Source: Euzebyaceae bacterium
GTDB taxonomy: Bacteria; Actinomycetota; Nitriliruptoria; Euzebyales; Egibacteraceae
DNA length: 12,097 nt
Reading direction: 5' to 3'
NCBI GenBank assembly: GCA_013698135.1
Contig: JACCVM010000073.1
Location: forward strand, 1-12,097
This document shows, in pieces, positions 1-7,023 of this stretch; position 1 is the first letter of the stretch, and the number at the start of each line of letters is the position of its first letter. Both the position numbers and the translations under genes were made by a program. The notes beneath the pieces are model-generated. The model was not told the origin of the DNA, ran no database searches, and was given only the letters and a program-made list of their open reading frames with translations.

Positions 1-407
1 GCGGCGTCGAGGTGCTCGAACCCCGCCGTGGTCGTGCGCCGGTCGATGTCGGCCGGACTGATGTCGGCGGCGCGGAACGCCTCGACCCAGTAGCGGGCGT
101 AGGAGCGGAAGGCGGCCTTGACGGTGGTGTCCAGCGACTCGGGCGCCACCACCCGGGCGAGGTTGGCGCGGACCCGTGCGCGGGTGGCAGAGGCAAGGCG
201 GTGCTGCGCTCGCGCGGCCAGGTCGGCGCCGGCATAGGCCAGCGGTTCGGGCAGCCTGCGCGCCACCTCCCACAGCGCAGTCCAGGCGATCGCGATTCGC
301 CGCAGGCGCCGGCCCTCCGGTCGAGGGTCTGGCGGCAGTCGCTGCGCGGCGCCAGGGTTGCGCTCGACCGCAGCCCCGGGATGGCCAGAGCCTCGGTAGG
401 TCGTCAT
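1..407 (-). CDS. Phosphatidylinositol mannoside acyltransferase (lipid A acyltransferase family), N-terminal part
   Basis: Reading the minus strand from the ATG at 407-405 gives 135 codons open to the window edge; the gene continues beyond position 1. The start overlaps the stop of the upstream phosphatidyltransferase as ATGA, which supports the start and suggests translational coupling. The visible N-terminus has a stretch WTALWEVARRLPEPLAYAGA (about residues 42-61), then ARVRANLARVV and FRSYARYWVEAFR, typical of the N-terminal region of LpxL/HtrB-like acyltransferases. In mycobacteria this family member (PatA, Rv2611c) acylates a mannose of PIM lipids at the inner membrane and sits directly after the PIP synthase gene, as here. 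The catalytic HX4D motif would lie outside the window, so activity cannot be judged. The family call rests on sequence pattern plus gene order. Confidence 0.82.
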   Translation of the reverse strand, partial: MTTYRGSGHPGAAVERNPGAAQRLPPDPRPEGRRLRRIAIAWTALWEVARRLPEPLAYAGADLAARAQHRLASATRARVRANLARVVAPESLDTTVKAAFRSYARYWVEAFRAADISPADIDRRTTTAGFEHLDA

Positions 408-979
408 GTGGATTCGGCCTGCGACAGCACCGTGCGCAGCCGCTGGGCCACGGTCACCAGCGAACCGATCGCCAGCAGCCACAAGGCCGGAGCCAGCAGG
501 TCGAAGCCGATGCCGAGCACGATGATCGCCATGCGCTCGGGGCGTTCGATGACCCCGACGGTGGCCGTCCAGCCCAACGACTCGGCCTTCGCGCGGACGT
601 AAGAGGTCAGCTGCGCACCGGCCAACGCCACCATGGCCACACCGAACAGCAGCGGGTCGTCACGCACCAACCACACGGCGGCACCCAGGATCGCCGCGTC
701 GCTGACCCGGTCGGTGACGCTGTCGTAGAAGGCGCCGAAGCGGCTGGCGCTGCTGCGCAGCCGAGCGACGCTGCCGTCGAAGGCGTCCGTGGCGGTGCCC
801 AACGCCAGGACGAAGGCGCCGACACGCCCGTAGCGCAGCACCGCGACCACGCCCAGCAGGGTGGTCACCAGCCCGAAGAAGGTCAGCCAGTTGGGGGTGA
901 CGCCGATGCGCACCAGCCCCCGGGCGATCGGCACCACCAGGCGGTCGGTCACCGCCCTCGCATAGGCATTGATGGCCAC
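404..979 (-). CDS. pgsA: CDP-alcohol phosphatidyltransferase, probable phosphatidylinositol phosphate synthase
   Basis: This 191-residue membrane protein carries the complete CDP-alcohol phosphatidyltransferase signature D-x2-DG-x2-AR-x8-G-x3-D-x3-D, with D65, D68, G69, A72, R73, G82, D86 and D90. Hydrophobic segments before and after the motif fit the usual six-helix fold. The enzyme transfers a phosphatidyl group from CDP-diacylglycerol to an alcohol; in actinobacteria the member beside thrS/HIT and a PIM acyltransferase uses inositol 3-phosphate. The substrate is therefore inferred from context: the same signature occurs in phosphatidylglycerophosphate synthases. The start is GTG at 979, because an in-frame TAA lies six bases upstream; no clear ribosome site is visible, so coupling to the HIT gene 45 nt upstream is likely. 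The stop overlaps the acyltransferase start by 4 nt. It is somewhat shorter than the mycobacterial enzyme (about 217 residues). Confidence 0.9.
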   Translation of the reverse strand: MAINAYARAVTDRLVVPIARGLVRIGVTPNWLTFFGLVTTLLGVVAVLRYGRVGAFVLALGTATDAFDGSVARLRSSASRFGAFYDSVTDRVSDAAILGAAVWLVRDDPLLFGVAMVALAGAQLTSYVRAKAESLGWTATVGVIERPERMAIIVLGIGFDLLAPALWLLAIGSLVTVAQRLRTVLSQAEST

Positions 980-1024
980 GGGTTAGCGCTCACGAAGCCG
1001 TCGTCGGTGGCGCACCGGCAGCGT

Positions 1025-1555
1025 TCAGACCTCGGCGAAGGCTGGGGCGAGCCGGGCGTAGGTCTCCTCCAGCAGCTGGGGCAGCACCCGAGTCTGGCTC
1101 ACCACCGGCATGAAGATGGTGTCGCCGGACCAGCGAGGCACCACGTGCTGGTGCAGGTGCTCGGCGATGCCGGCGCCGGCCACGGCTCCAAGGTTCATGC
1201 CGAGGTTGAACGCGTCCGGGCCGCTGCAGGCCTTGAGGGCACGAACGGCGCGCTGGCACAGCTGGGCCAACTCGAACAGCTCGGCCGGCTCCAGCTCGTC
1301 AAGGCCGGCGACGTGGCGGTACGGCACGGCCATCAGGTGCCCAGGGTTGTAGGGGAAGGCGTTGAGGATCGCGTAGGCGTGATCGCCGCGATGCAGGATC
1401 AGCGACTCGGCATCGGCGTCGCGGCCCCGGTCCGGCAGGTCACAGAAGGGGCAACCGTGCGTGTCGCGGGGGTCGACGCCGGCGTCGCCCTTGATGTAGC
1501 TCATGCGCCACGGCGTCCACAGCCGCTGCAGCGTGTCGAGCCGCTCGCCGTCCAT
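1025..1555 (-). CDS. HIT-family protein, Ap4A phosphorylase-like
   Basis: A 176-residue protein with the histidine-triad motif H133-L-H135-Q-H137-VV near its C-terminus, preceded by the glycine-rich AGAGIAE segment; H135 would be the nucleophile. A zinc-type pair CPFC (C35, C38) near the N-terminus is typical of the actinobacterial branch. The mycobacterial protein in the same position (Rv2613c, between thrS and pgsA1) is a diadenosine tetraphosphate phosphorylase, so a role in dinucleoside polyphosphate turnover is the best guess. Threonyl-tRNA synthetases can themselves make Ap4A, which may explain the pairing; that link is inference. The ATG at 1555 shares its A with the TGA of thrS (TGATG), which fixes the start and suggests coupled translation. 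Confidence 0.88.
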   Translation of the reverse strand: MDGERLDTLQRLWTPWRMSYIKGDAGVDPRDTHGCPFCDLPDRGRDADAESLILHRGDHAYAILNAFPYNPGHLMAVPYRHVAGLDELEPAELFELAQLCQRAVRALKACSGPDAFNLGMNLGAVAGAGIAEHLHQHVVPRWSGDTIFMPVVSQTRVLPQLLEETYARLAPAFAEV

Positions 1556-3576
1556 CAGGCCGTAGACGAGTCCTGCGACTCGGGCGCTTTGCGCTGCGCC
1601 ACCTCCGCAGCCAGCGCCTCGACGAAGTCGGCCACCGCGACGTCTTTGCGCTGGTTGCCCCGCCTGGGTCGCACGGCGACCGTGCCGGCCGCGGCCTCGC
1701 TGTCGCCGACGATCAGCTGGTAGGGCACCTTGGCCAGCTGGTGGTGGCGGATCTTGGCCCCCATCGTGTCGGGCGAGTCGTCGAGGTCGGCGCGCAGACC
1801 CCGTTGCCGCAACCGCTCGACGACCGACCGGCCGTAGTCGCCGTGGCGGTCGGCGATGGGCACGACCATGGCCTGGACAGGGGCCAACCAAGTGGGAAAC
1901 GCCCCCGCGTAGTGCTCCACCAGGATCGCGAAGAACCGCTCGACGGAGCCGAACAGCGCGCGGTGGATCATGATCGGTCGGTGCTCGGCGCCGTCGTCGC
2001 CCGCATAGGCCAGGTCGAAGCGCTCCGGCAGGTTGAAGTCGACCTGGATCGTGGTCAGCTGCCAGGCGCGGCCGATGGCGTCGGTGATCTGAAAATCGAT
2101 CTTGGGCCCGTAGAAGGCACCTTCGCCCTCGTCCACCACCCAGTCCAACTTCGAGCGGTCAAGCGCCCGGCGCAGCGCGTCCTCGGCGCGCTGCCAGCCC
2201 TCGTCGCTGCCGACCGTCGTGGCCTTGTCCGGACGGGTCGACAGCGCCACCCGAGAAGGCCCCTCGGCAAAGCCGAAGTCGCGGTACAGATCGAGGGTGA
2301 AGTCGATGACGCCGTTGACCTCGTCGACGACCTGCTCGGGGGTGCAGAAGATGTGCGAGTCGTCCTGGGTGAACCCTCGGGCGCGCAGCATCCCCTGCAC
2401 GGTGCCGGAGCGTTCGTAGCGGTAGACCGTCCCCAGCTCGGTCAGGCGCAGCGGCAGCTCGCGGTAGGAGCGGGTACGCGACCGGTAGACCAGCACGTGG
2501 AACGGGCAGTTCATCGGCTTCGGGTAGTAGCGGTCGCCCGGCTTGGATTCGCTGGCGTCCAGCTCCATCGGCGGGTACATGCCTTCGGCGTAGAAGTCCA
2601 GGTGGCCGGAGGTCTCCCACAGCAGCGAGCGCCCGATGTGCGGCGTATAGACCGGCTGGTAACCGCGCCGCAGGTGCTCGCTGCGTGAGTAGTCCTCCAT
2701 CTGCATGCGGGTCCAGGCGCCGTTGGGATGGAACAGGAACAGCCCCTGGCCCAGCTCTTCGGGCGAGCTCAGCAGCTCCAGCTCGCGGCCGAGCTTGCGG
2801 TGGTCGCGCTGGCGTGCTTGCTCTAGGCGCTCAAGATGGGCGGCCAGCGCCTTGCGCGACTCCCACGCCGTGCCGTAGATGCGTTGCAGCTGGCGGTTGC
2901 GCTCGTCGCCGCGCCAGTAGGCACCGGCCACCCGCTGCAGGGCGAAGCTCGGCACCCACTTCGTGGTCGGGATGTGCGGGCCTCGGCACAGGTCGGGCCA
3001 GGCGGACCCATCGGGCCGGCCGTTGGCATAGATCGAGATGACCGGACCAGCGGCGCCCTGCGAGATCGCCTCGTCGGGGTGGGCGGCGACACCTCGGATG
3101 ATCTCGAGCTTGTACGGCTGGTCGGCGAACAGCTCCAACGCCTCGTCGCGCGACAGCTCCCGGCGGGTGAACGGCTGCGCCTCGCGGATGATCTCGTGCA
3201 TCCGGTCGCTGATCCGCTCCAGGTCGTCGGGCGTGAACGGCTCCGCGACATCGAAGTCGTAGTAGAAGCCGTCGGCGATCGGCGGGCCGATGGCGAACTT
3301 GGCGTCCGGAAACAGGTCGGTCACGGCCTGGGCGAGGATGTGGGCCACCGAGTGGCGCAGCACCGTCCGGCCCTCGTCTGAGTCGGCCGCCACCGGCTCG
3401 ACGCTGGAGCCGTCGGCGACGGTTTCGCTCAGGTCGCGGACGTCGCCGTCGACGCGCGCGGCCAGCACCTGCCCTCGGATCGCCCCCAGCGCCTGCAGCG
3501 CCTGCTGCGCGGTGACGCCCACGTCGGCGACCGCGCTCGAGCCGTCGGGGCCCTTGACCGTGATCTGTGCTGCCAC
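1555..3576 (-). CDS. thrS: Threonine--tRNA ligase
   Basis: A 673-residue class II aminoacyl-tRNA synthetase, normal for the bacterial ThrRS family, charging tRNA-Thr in the cytoplasm. Domains in order: TGS (about 1-66), the second-additional/editing domain (about 70-230) with HSVAH (H75, H79) and CRGPH (C197, H201), the class II catalytic core (about 265-550), and an anticodon-binding domain to the C-terminus. In the core, C357 in MNCPFH and H408 in DDSHIF fit the zinc ligands; motif 2 is around YRYERSG with FTQDD following, and motif 3 contains HRALFGSVERFF. The GTG at 3576 was chosen because GGAG lies 7 nt upstream and the protein begins directly with the TGS domain. A longer frame to 3663 adds an arginine-rich leader with no homology pattern. 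It heads the HIT/pgsA/acyltransferase operon. Confidence 0.96.
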   Translation of the reverse strand: MAAQITVKGPDGSSAVADVGVTAQQALQALGAIRGQVLAARVDGDVRDLSETVADGSSVEPVAADSDEGRTVLRHSVAHILAQAVTDLFPDAKFAIGPPIADGFYYDFDVAEPFTPDDLERISDRMHEIIREAQPFTRRELSRDEALELFADQPYKLEIIRGVAAHPDEAISQGAAGPVISIYANGRPDGSAWPDLCRGPHIPTTKWVPSFALQRVAGAYWRGDERNRQLQRIYGTAWESRKALAAHLERLEQARQRDHRKLGRELELLSSPEELGQGLFLFHPNGAWTRMQMEDYSRSEHLRRGYQPVYTPHIGRSLLWETSGHLDFYAEGMYPPMELDASESKPGDRYYPKPMNCPFHVLVYRSRTRSYRELPLRLTELGTVYRYERSGTVQGMLRARGFTQDDSHIFCTPEQVVDEVNGVIDFTLDLYRDFGFAEGPSRVALSTRPDKATTVGSDEGWQRAEDALRRALDRSKLDWVVDEGEGAFYGPKIDFQITDAIGRAWQLTTIQVDFNLPERFDLAYAGDDGAEHRPIMIHRALFGSVERFFAILVEHYAGAFPTWLAPVQAMVVPIADRHGDYGRSVVERLRQRGLRADLDDSPDTMGAKIRHHQLAKVPYQLIVGDSEAAAGTVAVRPRRGNQRKDVAVADFVEALAAEVAQRKAPESQDSSTA

Positions 3577-3615
3577 GCTGCTGCTCCGATGACCGGGCTG
3601 TGCTCGTCGTGCCGC

Positions 3616-3621
3616 AGGATA
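3616..3621 (-). promoter_or_regulatory. thrS: Candidate -10 element for thrS operon
   Basis: The minus strand reads TATCCT here, matching the TANNNT -10 pattern of actinobacterial promoters, about 40 nt upstream of the thrS GTG. No convincing -35 is visible at the expected distance. The 101-nt gap between the DUF2007 gene and thrS leaves room for a separate promoter, but a short TANNNT match alone is weak evidence. Confidence 0.25.
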
Positions 3622-3677
3622 CCGAGCCTCCCAGCGAACCGGCCGTCGTCGTCCCCGGCTCAACCCGCCCGCCGCGA

Positions 3678-3899
3678 TCAGCGGTCGGTTGACTCCAGCT
3701 CAGCCAGGAACTGGCGGGCCCGCTCGACGTCGCCCGCTGGCACGAGGACCTTGGTGGCGAAGTTGCCGCTGTCCAGCCCGTACACCGATCCCAGTGCGTC
3801 CCGGTCGAGGCGGACCGCGATGCCCTCGGCCTCCAGCGCCCCCTTGATGAGCTGCGCCTGCACGGACGGCCGCGCTGTCAACACCCGCAACTCCCCCAT
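3678..3899 (-). CDS. DUF2007 domain protein (putative signal-transducing protein)
   Basis: A 73-residue protein beginning MGELRVLTARPS, with the pattern of the DUF2007 family: a short beta strand, a helix with SVQAQLIKGALEAEGI, a middle loop and a C-terminal VLVPAGDVERARQFLAEL. The family is a small alpha/beta fold annotated only as a putative prokaryotic signalling domain; no function is known from sequence. The ATG at 3899 is preferred because the family starts right before the LRVL strand; a TTG at 3908 would add three residues. The minus strand has TAGGCT (plus 3908-3913) about 9 nt before the ATG, which would fit a nearly leaderless transcript. It lies 101 nt upstream of thrS on the same strand and is divergent from the thiolase. 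Confidence 0.75.
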   Translation of the reverse strand: MGELRVLTARPSVQAQLIKGALEAEGIAVRLDRDALGSVYGLDSGNFATKVLVPAGDVERARQFLAELESTDR

Positions 3900-3933
3900 G
3901 GAGGTCAAGCCTACTCGTGGGAGGTCGGCGAGA

Positions 3934-3939
3934 TATCGT
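3934..3939 (+). promoter_or_regulatory. Candidate -10 element for the thiolase gene
   Basis: TATCGT fits the TANNNT -10 pattern and lies 28 nt before the thiolase ATG, leaving a short leader that contains the GAGGAG ribosome site. It sits in the 68-nt divergent gap between the DUF2007 gene and the thiolase, so each gene must carry its own promoter here or share a compact one. No clear -35 was seen. Confidence 0.3.
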
Positions 3940-3967
3940 CGTTGGTCCGCCCGCGAGGAGTCTGCAG

Positions 3968-5179
3968 ATGCCCGAGCCCGTCATCGTCGCCGCCACGCGA
4001 AGCCCCATCGGCCGCGCCTTCAAGGGTTTCCTGACCCAGGTCCGCGCCGACGACCTGGCCGCTGAGATGGTGCGAGCGGCGCTGGCCAAGGTCCCCCAGG
4101 TGGACCCCAGCGACGTCGAGGACGTGCTGCTCGGTTGCGGCCTGCCGGGCGGCGAACAGGGCTTCAACATGGGCCGGGTCGTCAGCGTGCTCGCCGGATT
4201 GCCCGACGTCCCCGGCACCACCGTCACCCGCTACTGCGCCTCGTCGTTGCAGACGATCCGCATGGCCGCGCACGCCATCAAGGCCGGCGAGGGCGACATC
4301 TTCGTCGCCGCAGGGGTCGAGATGGTCAGTCGCTTCGTCAATGGCAACTCCGACAGCCTGCCGGACACCATGAACCCCCGGTTCGCCGAGGCCGGTGCTC
4401 GCACGGCACAGCGGGCCGAGGGCGGTGCGCAGACCTGGGCTGTGCCCGACGGCCTGCCGGACATGTACATCGCCATGGGCCAGACCGCCGAGAACGTGGC
4501 ACAGACCGAAGGCGTGACCCGTGAGGAGATGGACGCGTTCGCCCTGCGATCCCAGACCCGAGCGGTGGCCTCACAGGCCAACGGCTTCTTCGAGCGGGAG
4601 ATCACCCCGGTCACGCTGCCCGACGGCACCGTGGTGAGCAGGGACGACGGCCCCCGCCCTGACACGTCCATGGACAAGCTCGCCAGGCTCAAGCCGGTGT
4701 TCCGCCCCGACGGGCGGGTCACGGCCGGCAACGCCTGCCCCTTGAACGACGGCGCCGCGGCGGTGGTGGTCACCAGCGACACGCGTGCCCGCGAGCTGGG
4801 GATCACACCGCTGGCGCGCATCGTGTCCACGGGCGTCAGCGCGCTGCACCCAGAGATCATGGGGCTGGGGCCGGTGCAAGCCAGCCGGCAGGCGCTGGCC
4901 AGAGCGCAGATGACCATCGGCGATGTTGACCTGGTGGAGATCAACGAGGCCTTCGCGGCCCAGGTGATCCCCTCTGCCCGGGAGCTCGGCGTCGACGCTG
5001 ACAAGCTCAACGTCAATGGGGGCTCCATCGCGGTCGGGCATCCGTTCGGAATGACCGGCGCGAGGATCATGAACACCCTGCTCAACGGCTTGGTCAGCGC
5101 CGACGAGACCATCGGGCTGGAGACGATGTGCGTCGGCGGCGGGATGGGGATGGCGATGGTGGTGGAGCGACTGCGGTGA
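3968..5179 (+). CDS. Acetyl-CoA C-acyltransferase (thiolase)
   Basis: A complete 403-residue thiolase, the usual length for the family. The acyl-accepting cysteine is C90 in TRYCASSLQT; NEAFA follows further on; the catalytic histidine is H358 in GGSIAVGHPFGMTGAR; the second cysteine is C388 in ETMCVGGGMG. It either cleaves 3-ketoacyl-CoA at the end of beta-oxidation or condenses two acetyl-CoA; sequence alone does not separate these. The GHPFGMTGAR version, instead of GHPLGATGAR, is typical of an actinobacterial FadA-like subgroup rather than of classical biosynthetic PhaA. The start ATG has GAGGAG 8 nt upstream. No other fatty-acid genes lie next to it, so it appears to be a single-gene unit between divergent and downstream neighbours. 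Confidence 0.93.
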   Translation: MPEPVIVAATRSPIGRAFKGFLTQVRADDLAAEMVRAALAKVPQVDPSDVEDVLLGCGLPGGEQGFNMGRVVSVLAGLPDVPGTTVTRYCASSLQTIRMAAHAIKAGEGDIFVAAGVEMVSRFVNGNSDSLPDTMNPRFAEAGARTAQRAEGGAQTWAVPDGLPDMYIAMGQTAENVAQTEGVTREEMDAFALRSQTRAVASQANGFFEREITPVTLPDGTVVSRDDGPRPDTSMDKLARLKPVFRPDGRVTAGNACPLNDGAAAVVVTSDTRARELGITPLARIVSTGVSALHPEIMGLGPVQASRQALARAQMTIGDVDLVEINEAFAAQVIPSARELGVDADKLNVNGGSIAVGHPFGMTGARIMNTLLNGLVSADETIGLETMCVGGGMGMAMVVERLR

Positions 5180-5201
5180 CGAATCGGGCTCCCCGACCGC
5201 T

Positions 5202-5216
5202 GCGCTCCATGAGCGC
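5202..5216 (+). terminator. GC-rich hairpin after the thiolase, possible terminator
   Basis: GCGCTC-CAT-GAGCGC is a perfect 6-bp stem with a 3-nt loop, 22 nt after the thiolase stop. A smaller stem TCGGG-CTC-CCCGA (5184-5196) precedes it. There is no U-tract, which is common for actinobacterial terminators but leaves the call uncertain. Confidence 0.35.
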
Positions 5217-5238
5217 CGGGACGGGCGCATCGTTCGTT

Positions 5239-5260
5239 GGGACTACCGCGATTTAGTCCC
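5239..5260. promoter_or_regulatory. Perfect palindrome GGGACTA-N8-TAGTCCC, candidate operator
   Basis: Seven-base arms GGGACTA and TAGTCCC pair exactly around an 8-base spacer. Its centre lies about 56 nt upstream of the predicted transcription start of the sensor kinase, where activators often bind. The half-site GGGACT/AGTCCC equals that of the mycobacterial DosR/DevR box, though DosR boxes have only about two bases between halves, so this would be a related site for a different dimer geometry. As RNA it could also be a hairpin followed by TTT, a weak terminator for the thiolase. Seen directly: the repeat. Inferred: its role. Confidence 0.5.
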
Positions 5261-5292
5261 TTTGTGCCTTACGCCGTGGATCGGGGACTTCG

Positions 5293-5298
5293 TACACT
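5293..5298 (+). promoter_or_regulatory. Candidate -10 element (TACACT), probably leaderless transcript
   Basis: TACACT fits TANNNT and ends 8 nt before the ATG at 5307, so transcription starting about 7 nt after the box would begin at or just before the start codon. This arrangement is typical of leaderless actinobacterial genes and fits the absence of a good Shine-Dalgarno sequence. Confidence 0.45.
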
Positions 5299-5306
5299 GT
5301 GAAGCA

Positions 5307-6983
5307 ATGGGGGGGACGAAGTCGGGGGGGCCTGCGGCCTTCCCTTACCGGGGGGAGGATCGGCGGCGGATCGCTGCGGCGGTCCGTTTGACGTGGCGCC
5401 GCCATGTCGGCGCTGGAGTCGCTTCAATGATCGCGGCCGCGCTGCTGATGATCGTCGTGCTGCCCTTGCCGGCGGCGCGAGAGGCCGACGCGGTGCTGGT
5501 GACCAGCCTGCTGCAGATGGCGTCGCTGGTGCTCGCGCTTGCCGTCAGCGCGATGGGACTGGCGCGCTGGCGGCTGACCGGTGACGCCGCCGCCCTGTGG
5601 ATCGCAGCGGCCCTGCTGGTGTTCGGCATCGTGCGACTGGGATTGGTCGAGATGCTGCCCGTGGTGGCGGACGGCAACGACGTCGTCATCGTCCTGGCTG
5701 GCTGGTTGCGGCCCGCCAGCCTTCTGGTGACCGCGGGGCTCCTGGCCGCAGCCGCCATCGCGCCGCCGGTCGACAGCAGCCTCAAGCCCTTGGGGTTGGC
5801 GGGTACCGCCGCCGGTGCGGTTGCGCTGGTGGCGGCGGTCATGGGGTTCCTGCCGGAAGTCTCCGTGCTCCTGGACGGCAGTCCTCAAGTAGTCGCAGCC
5901 GGCAGCGCCCCACACCTCATCGGAGGCGTGGCAGTCCGCCCGTCTGCCTTCACCAGCACCATCGGCCTGACGCCACTGCTGTGGCTGATCGGAGCTGGGA
6001 CCTTCCTCTGGATCGGGCGACGCCGGCAGCGGTGGCTGTTCACCGGCTGCGGACTGCTGCTCATTGCCCTGACTCTGGGGGAGGTGACGCGGGTCGCCGC
6101 GCCGGGTCCCGTCGTCGGTGGACTGCTGGGACGTGAGCTGATCCGGCTGCTGGGACTCACCATGGCGTTGTCCGATGCCACTCGCGAGGTGCTGGGAACC
6201 TACCGCGATGCCGGTCGCTCGCTGGCCCGCTCTGAATACCGGGCGGCCACCACCAAAGAGCGCTTGCGCATGGACGCGGCCGCCGCCGAGGAGCGCGCGC
6301 ACGAGGCGCGCTCCGCGCTGGCCGCCATCGAAGGGGCGACGCTGACGCTGGAGCGCTACCGCGAGCGCCTGGACGCGCCCACCCAGCGTGCGTTGTCCGC
6401 CGGCGTCAGTACCGAGATTCGCCGGCTGCAGCGCCTGGTGGCCAACCAAGCCGACGATCCGATGATTGCCGAGTTCGATCTGGCCGCGGTGCTCGAGCCG
6501 CTGCTGGCGACCGAGCGGGCCCGCGGCTCGGAGGTGGTCGCGGCCATCCCGGCTGCACTGACGGTGCTCGGTCGCGCCGACTCCACCCAGCAGATCGTGC
6601 GGACGCTGCTGGACAACGCCCGCCGCTACGCGCCGGGTTCTGCCGTGACGGTGCGCGCGGACGCTGACGGCGACCGCGTGGTGGTACGGGTGGAGGACCG
6701 TGGACCCGGCGTCGACCCGCGGCAGCGCACCTCGATCTTCCGCCGTGGCGTGCGCGGCGACGCCGCTGAGAACGTGCCCGGCAGCGGCCTGGGTCTGTAC
6801 ATCGCCGAGCAGTTGCTGCACACGCAGGCCGGCCACCTGTGGGTCGACGAACGCGAGGGCGGTGGCGCATCGTTCGCGCTGGGGCTGCCGTGCGGGCAGG
6901 TCCCCCGTGAACCTGGGCTGCAGCCGCACAGCGGCTCGGGTGCGCCACCGCCTGGCTGGGCGCCGCCCGCGCCGCGGCTCTAG
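5307..6983 (+). CDS. Polytopic membrane sensor histidine kinase (orphan)
   Basis: A 558-residue kinase. The N-terminal half (about residues 38-262) holds six or seven hydrophobic membrane segments and no recognised extracellular domain. A helical linker (about 285-330) leads to the phosphoacceptor helix with H332 in AHEARSALAAIEGA. The HATPase domain follows: N-box LLDNARRYAP (N437), G1-box VEDRGPGVD, F-box IFRRG, and G2-box PGSGLGLYIA at 491-500. The last about 28 residues are proline-rich. It should autophosphorylate on H332 and pass phosphate to a response regulator, but none is encoded beside it: the neighbours are a thiolase and an epimerase. The ATG at 5307 is preferred over a TTG at 5262 because a TACACT box lies just upstream, so the transcript probably begins near the ATG. 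Two G7 runs fall within the first eight codons. Confidence 0.88.
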   Translation: MGGTKSGGPAAFPYRGEDRRRIAAAVRLTWRRHVGAGVASMIAAALLMIVVLPLPAAREADAVLVTSLLQMASLVLALAVSAMGLARWRLTGDAAALWIAAALLVFGIVRLGLVEMLPVVADGNDVVIVLAGWLRPASLLVTAGLLAAAAIAPPVDSSLKPLGLAGTAAGAVALVAAVMGFLPEVSVLLDGSPQVVAAGSAPHLIGGVAVRPSAFTSTIGLTPLLWLIGAGTFLWIGRRRQRWLFTGCGLLLIALTLGEVTRVAAPGPVVGGLLGRELIRLLGLTMALSDATREVLGTYRDAGRSLARSEYRAATTKERLRMDAAAAEERAHEARSALAAIEGATLTLERYRERLDAPTQRALSAGVSTEIRRLQRLVANQADDPMIAEFDLAAVLEPLLATERARGSEVVAAIPAALTVLGRADSTQQIVRTLLDNARRYAPGSAVTVRADADGDRVVVRVEDRGPGVDPRQRTSIFRRGVRGDAAENVPGSGLGLYIAEQLLHTQAGHLWVDEREGGGASFALGLPCGQVPREPGLQPHSGSGAPPPGWAPPAPRL

Positions 6984-7023
6984 GCTCGCGGCTGTCCCCG
7001 TCGCCTCGCGCTTCGAGACCCGC

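Noticed and set aside
176..1723. Long plus-strand open frame across the acyltransferase, pgsA and HIT genes
   Set aside because: It is antisense to three recognisable genes, is rich in Gly, Gln, His and Arg with no motif, and is a GC-rich shadow frame.
3577..3663. 29-residue N-terminal extension of ThrRS
   Set aside because: Arginine-rich, not part of the TGS domain, and the GTG at 3576 has a well-placed GGAG.
5262..5306. TTG start that would lengthen the histidine kinase by 15 residues
   Set aside because: It lies upstream of the likely -10 box and shows no ribosome site.
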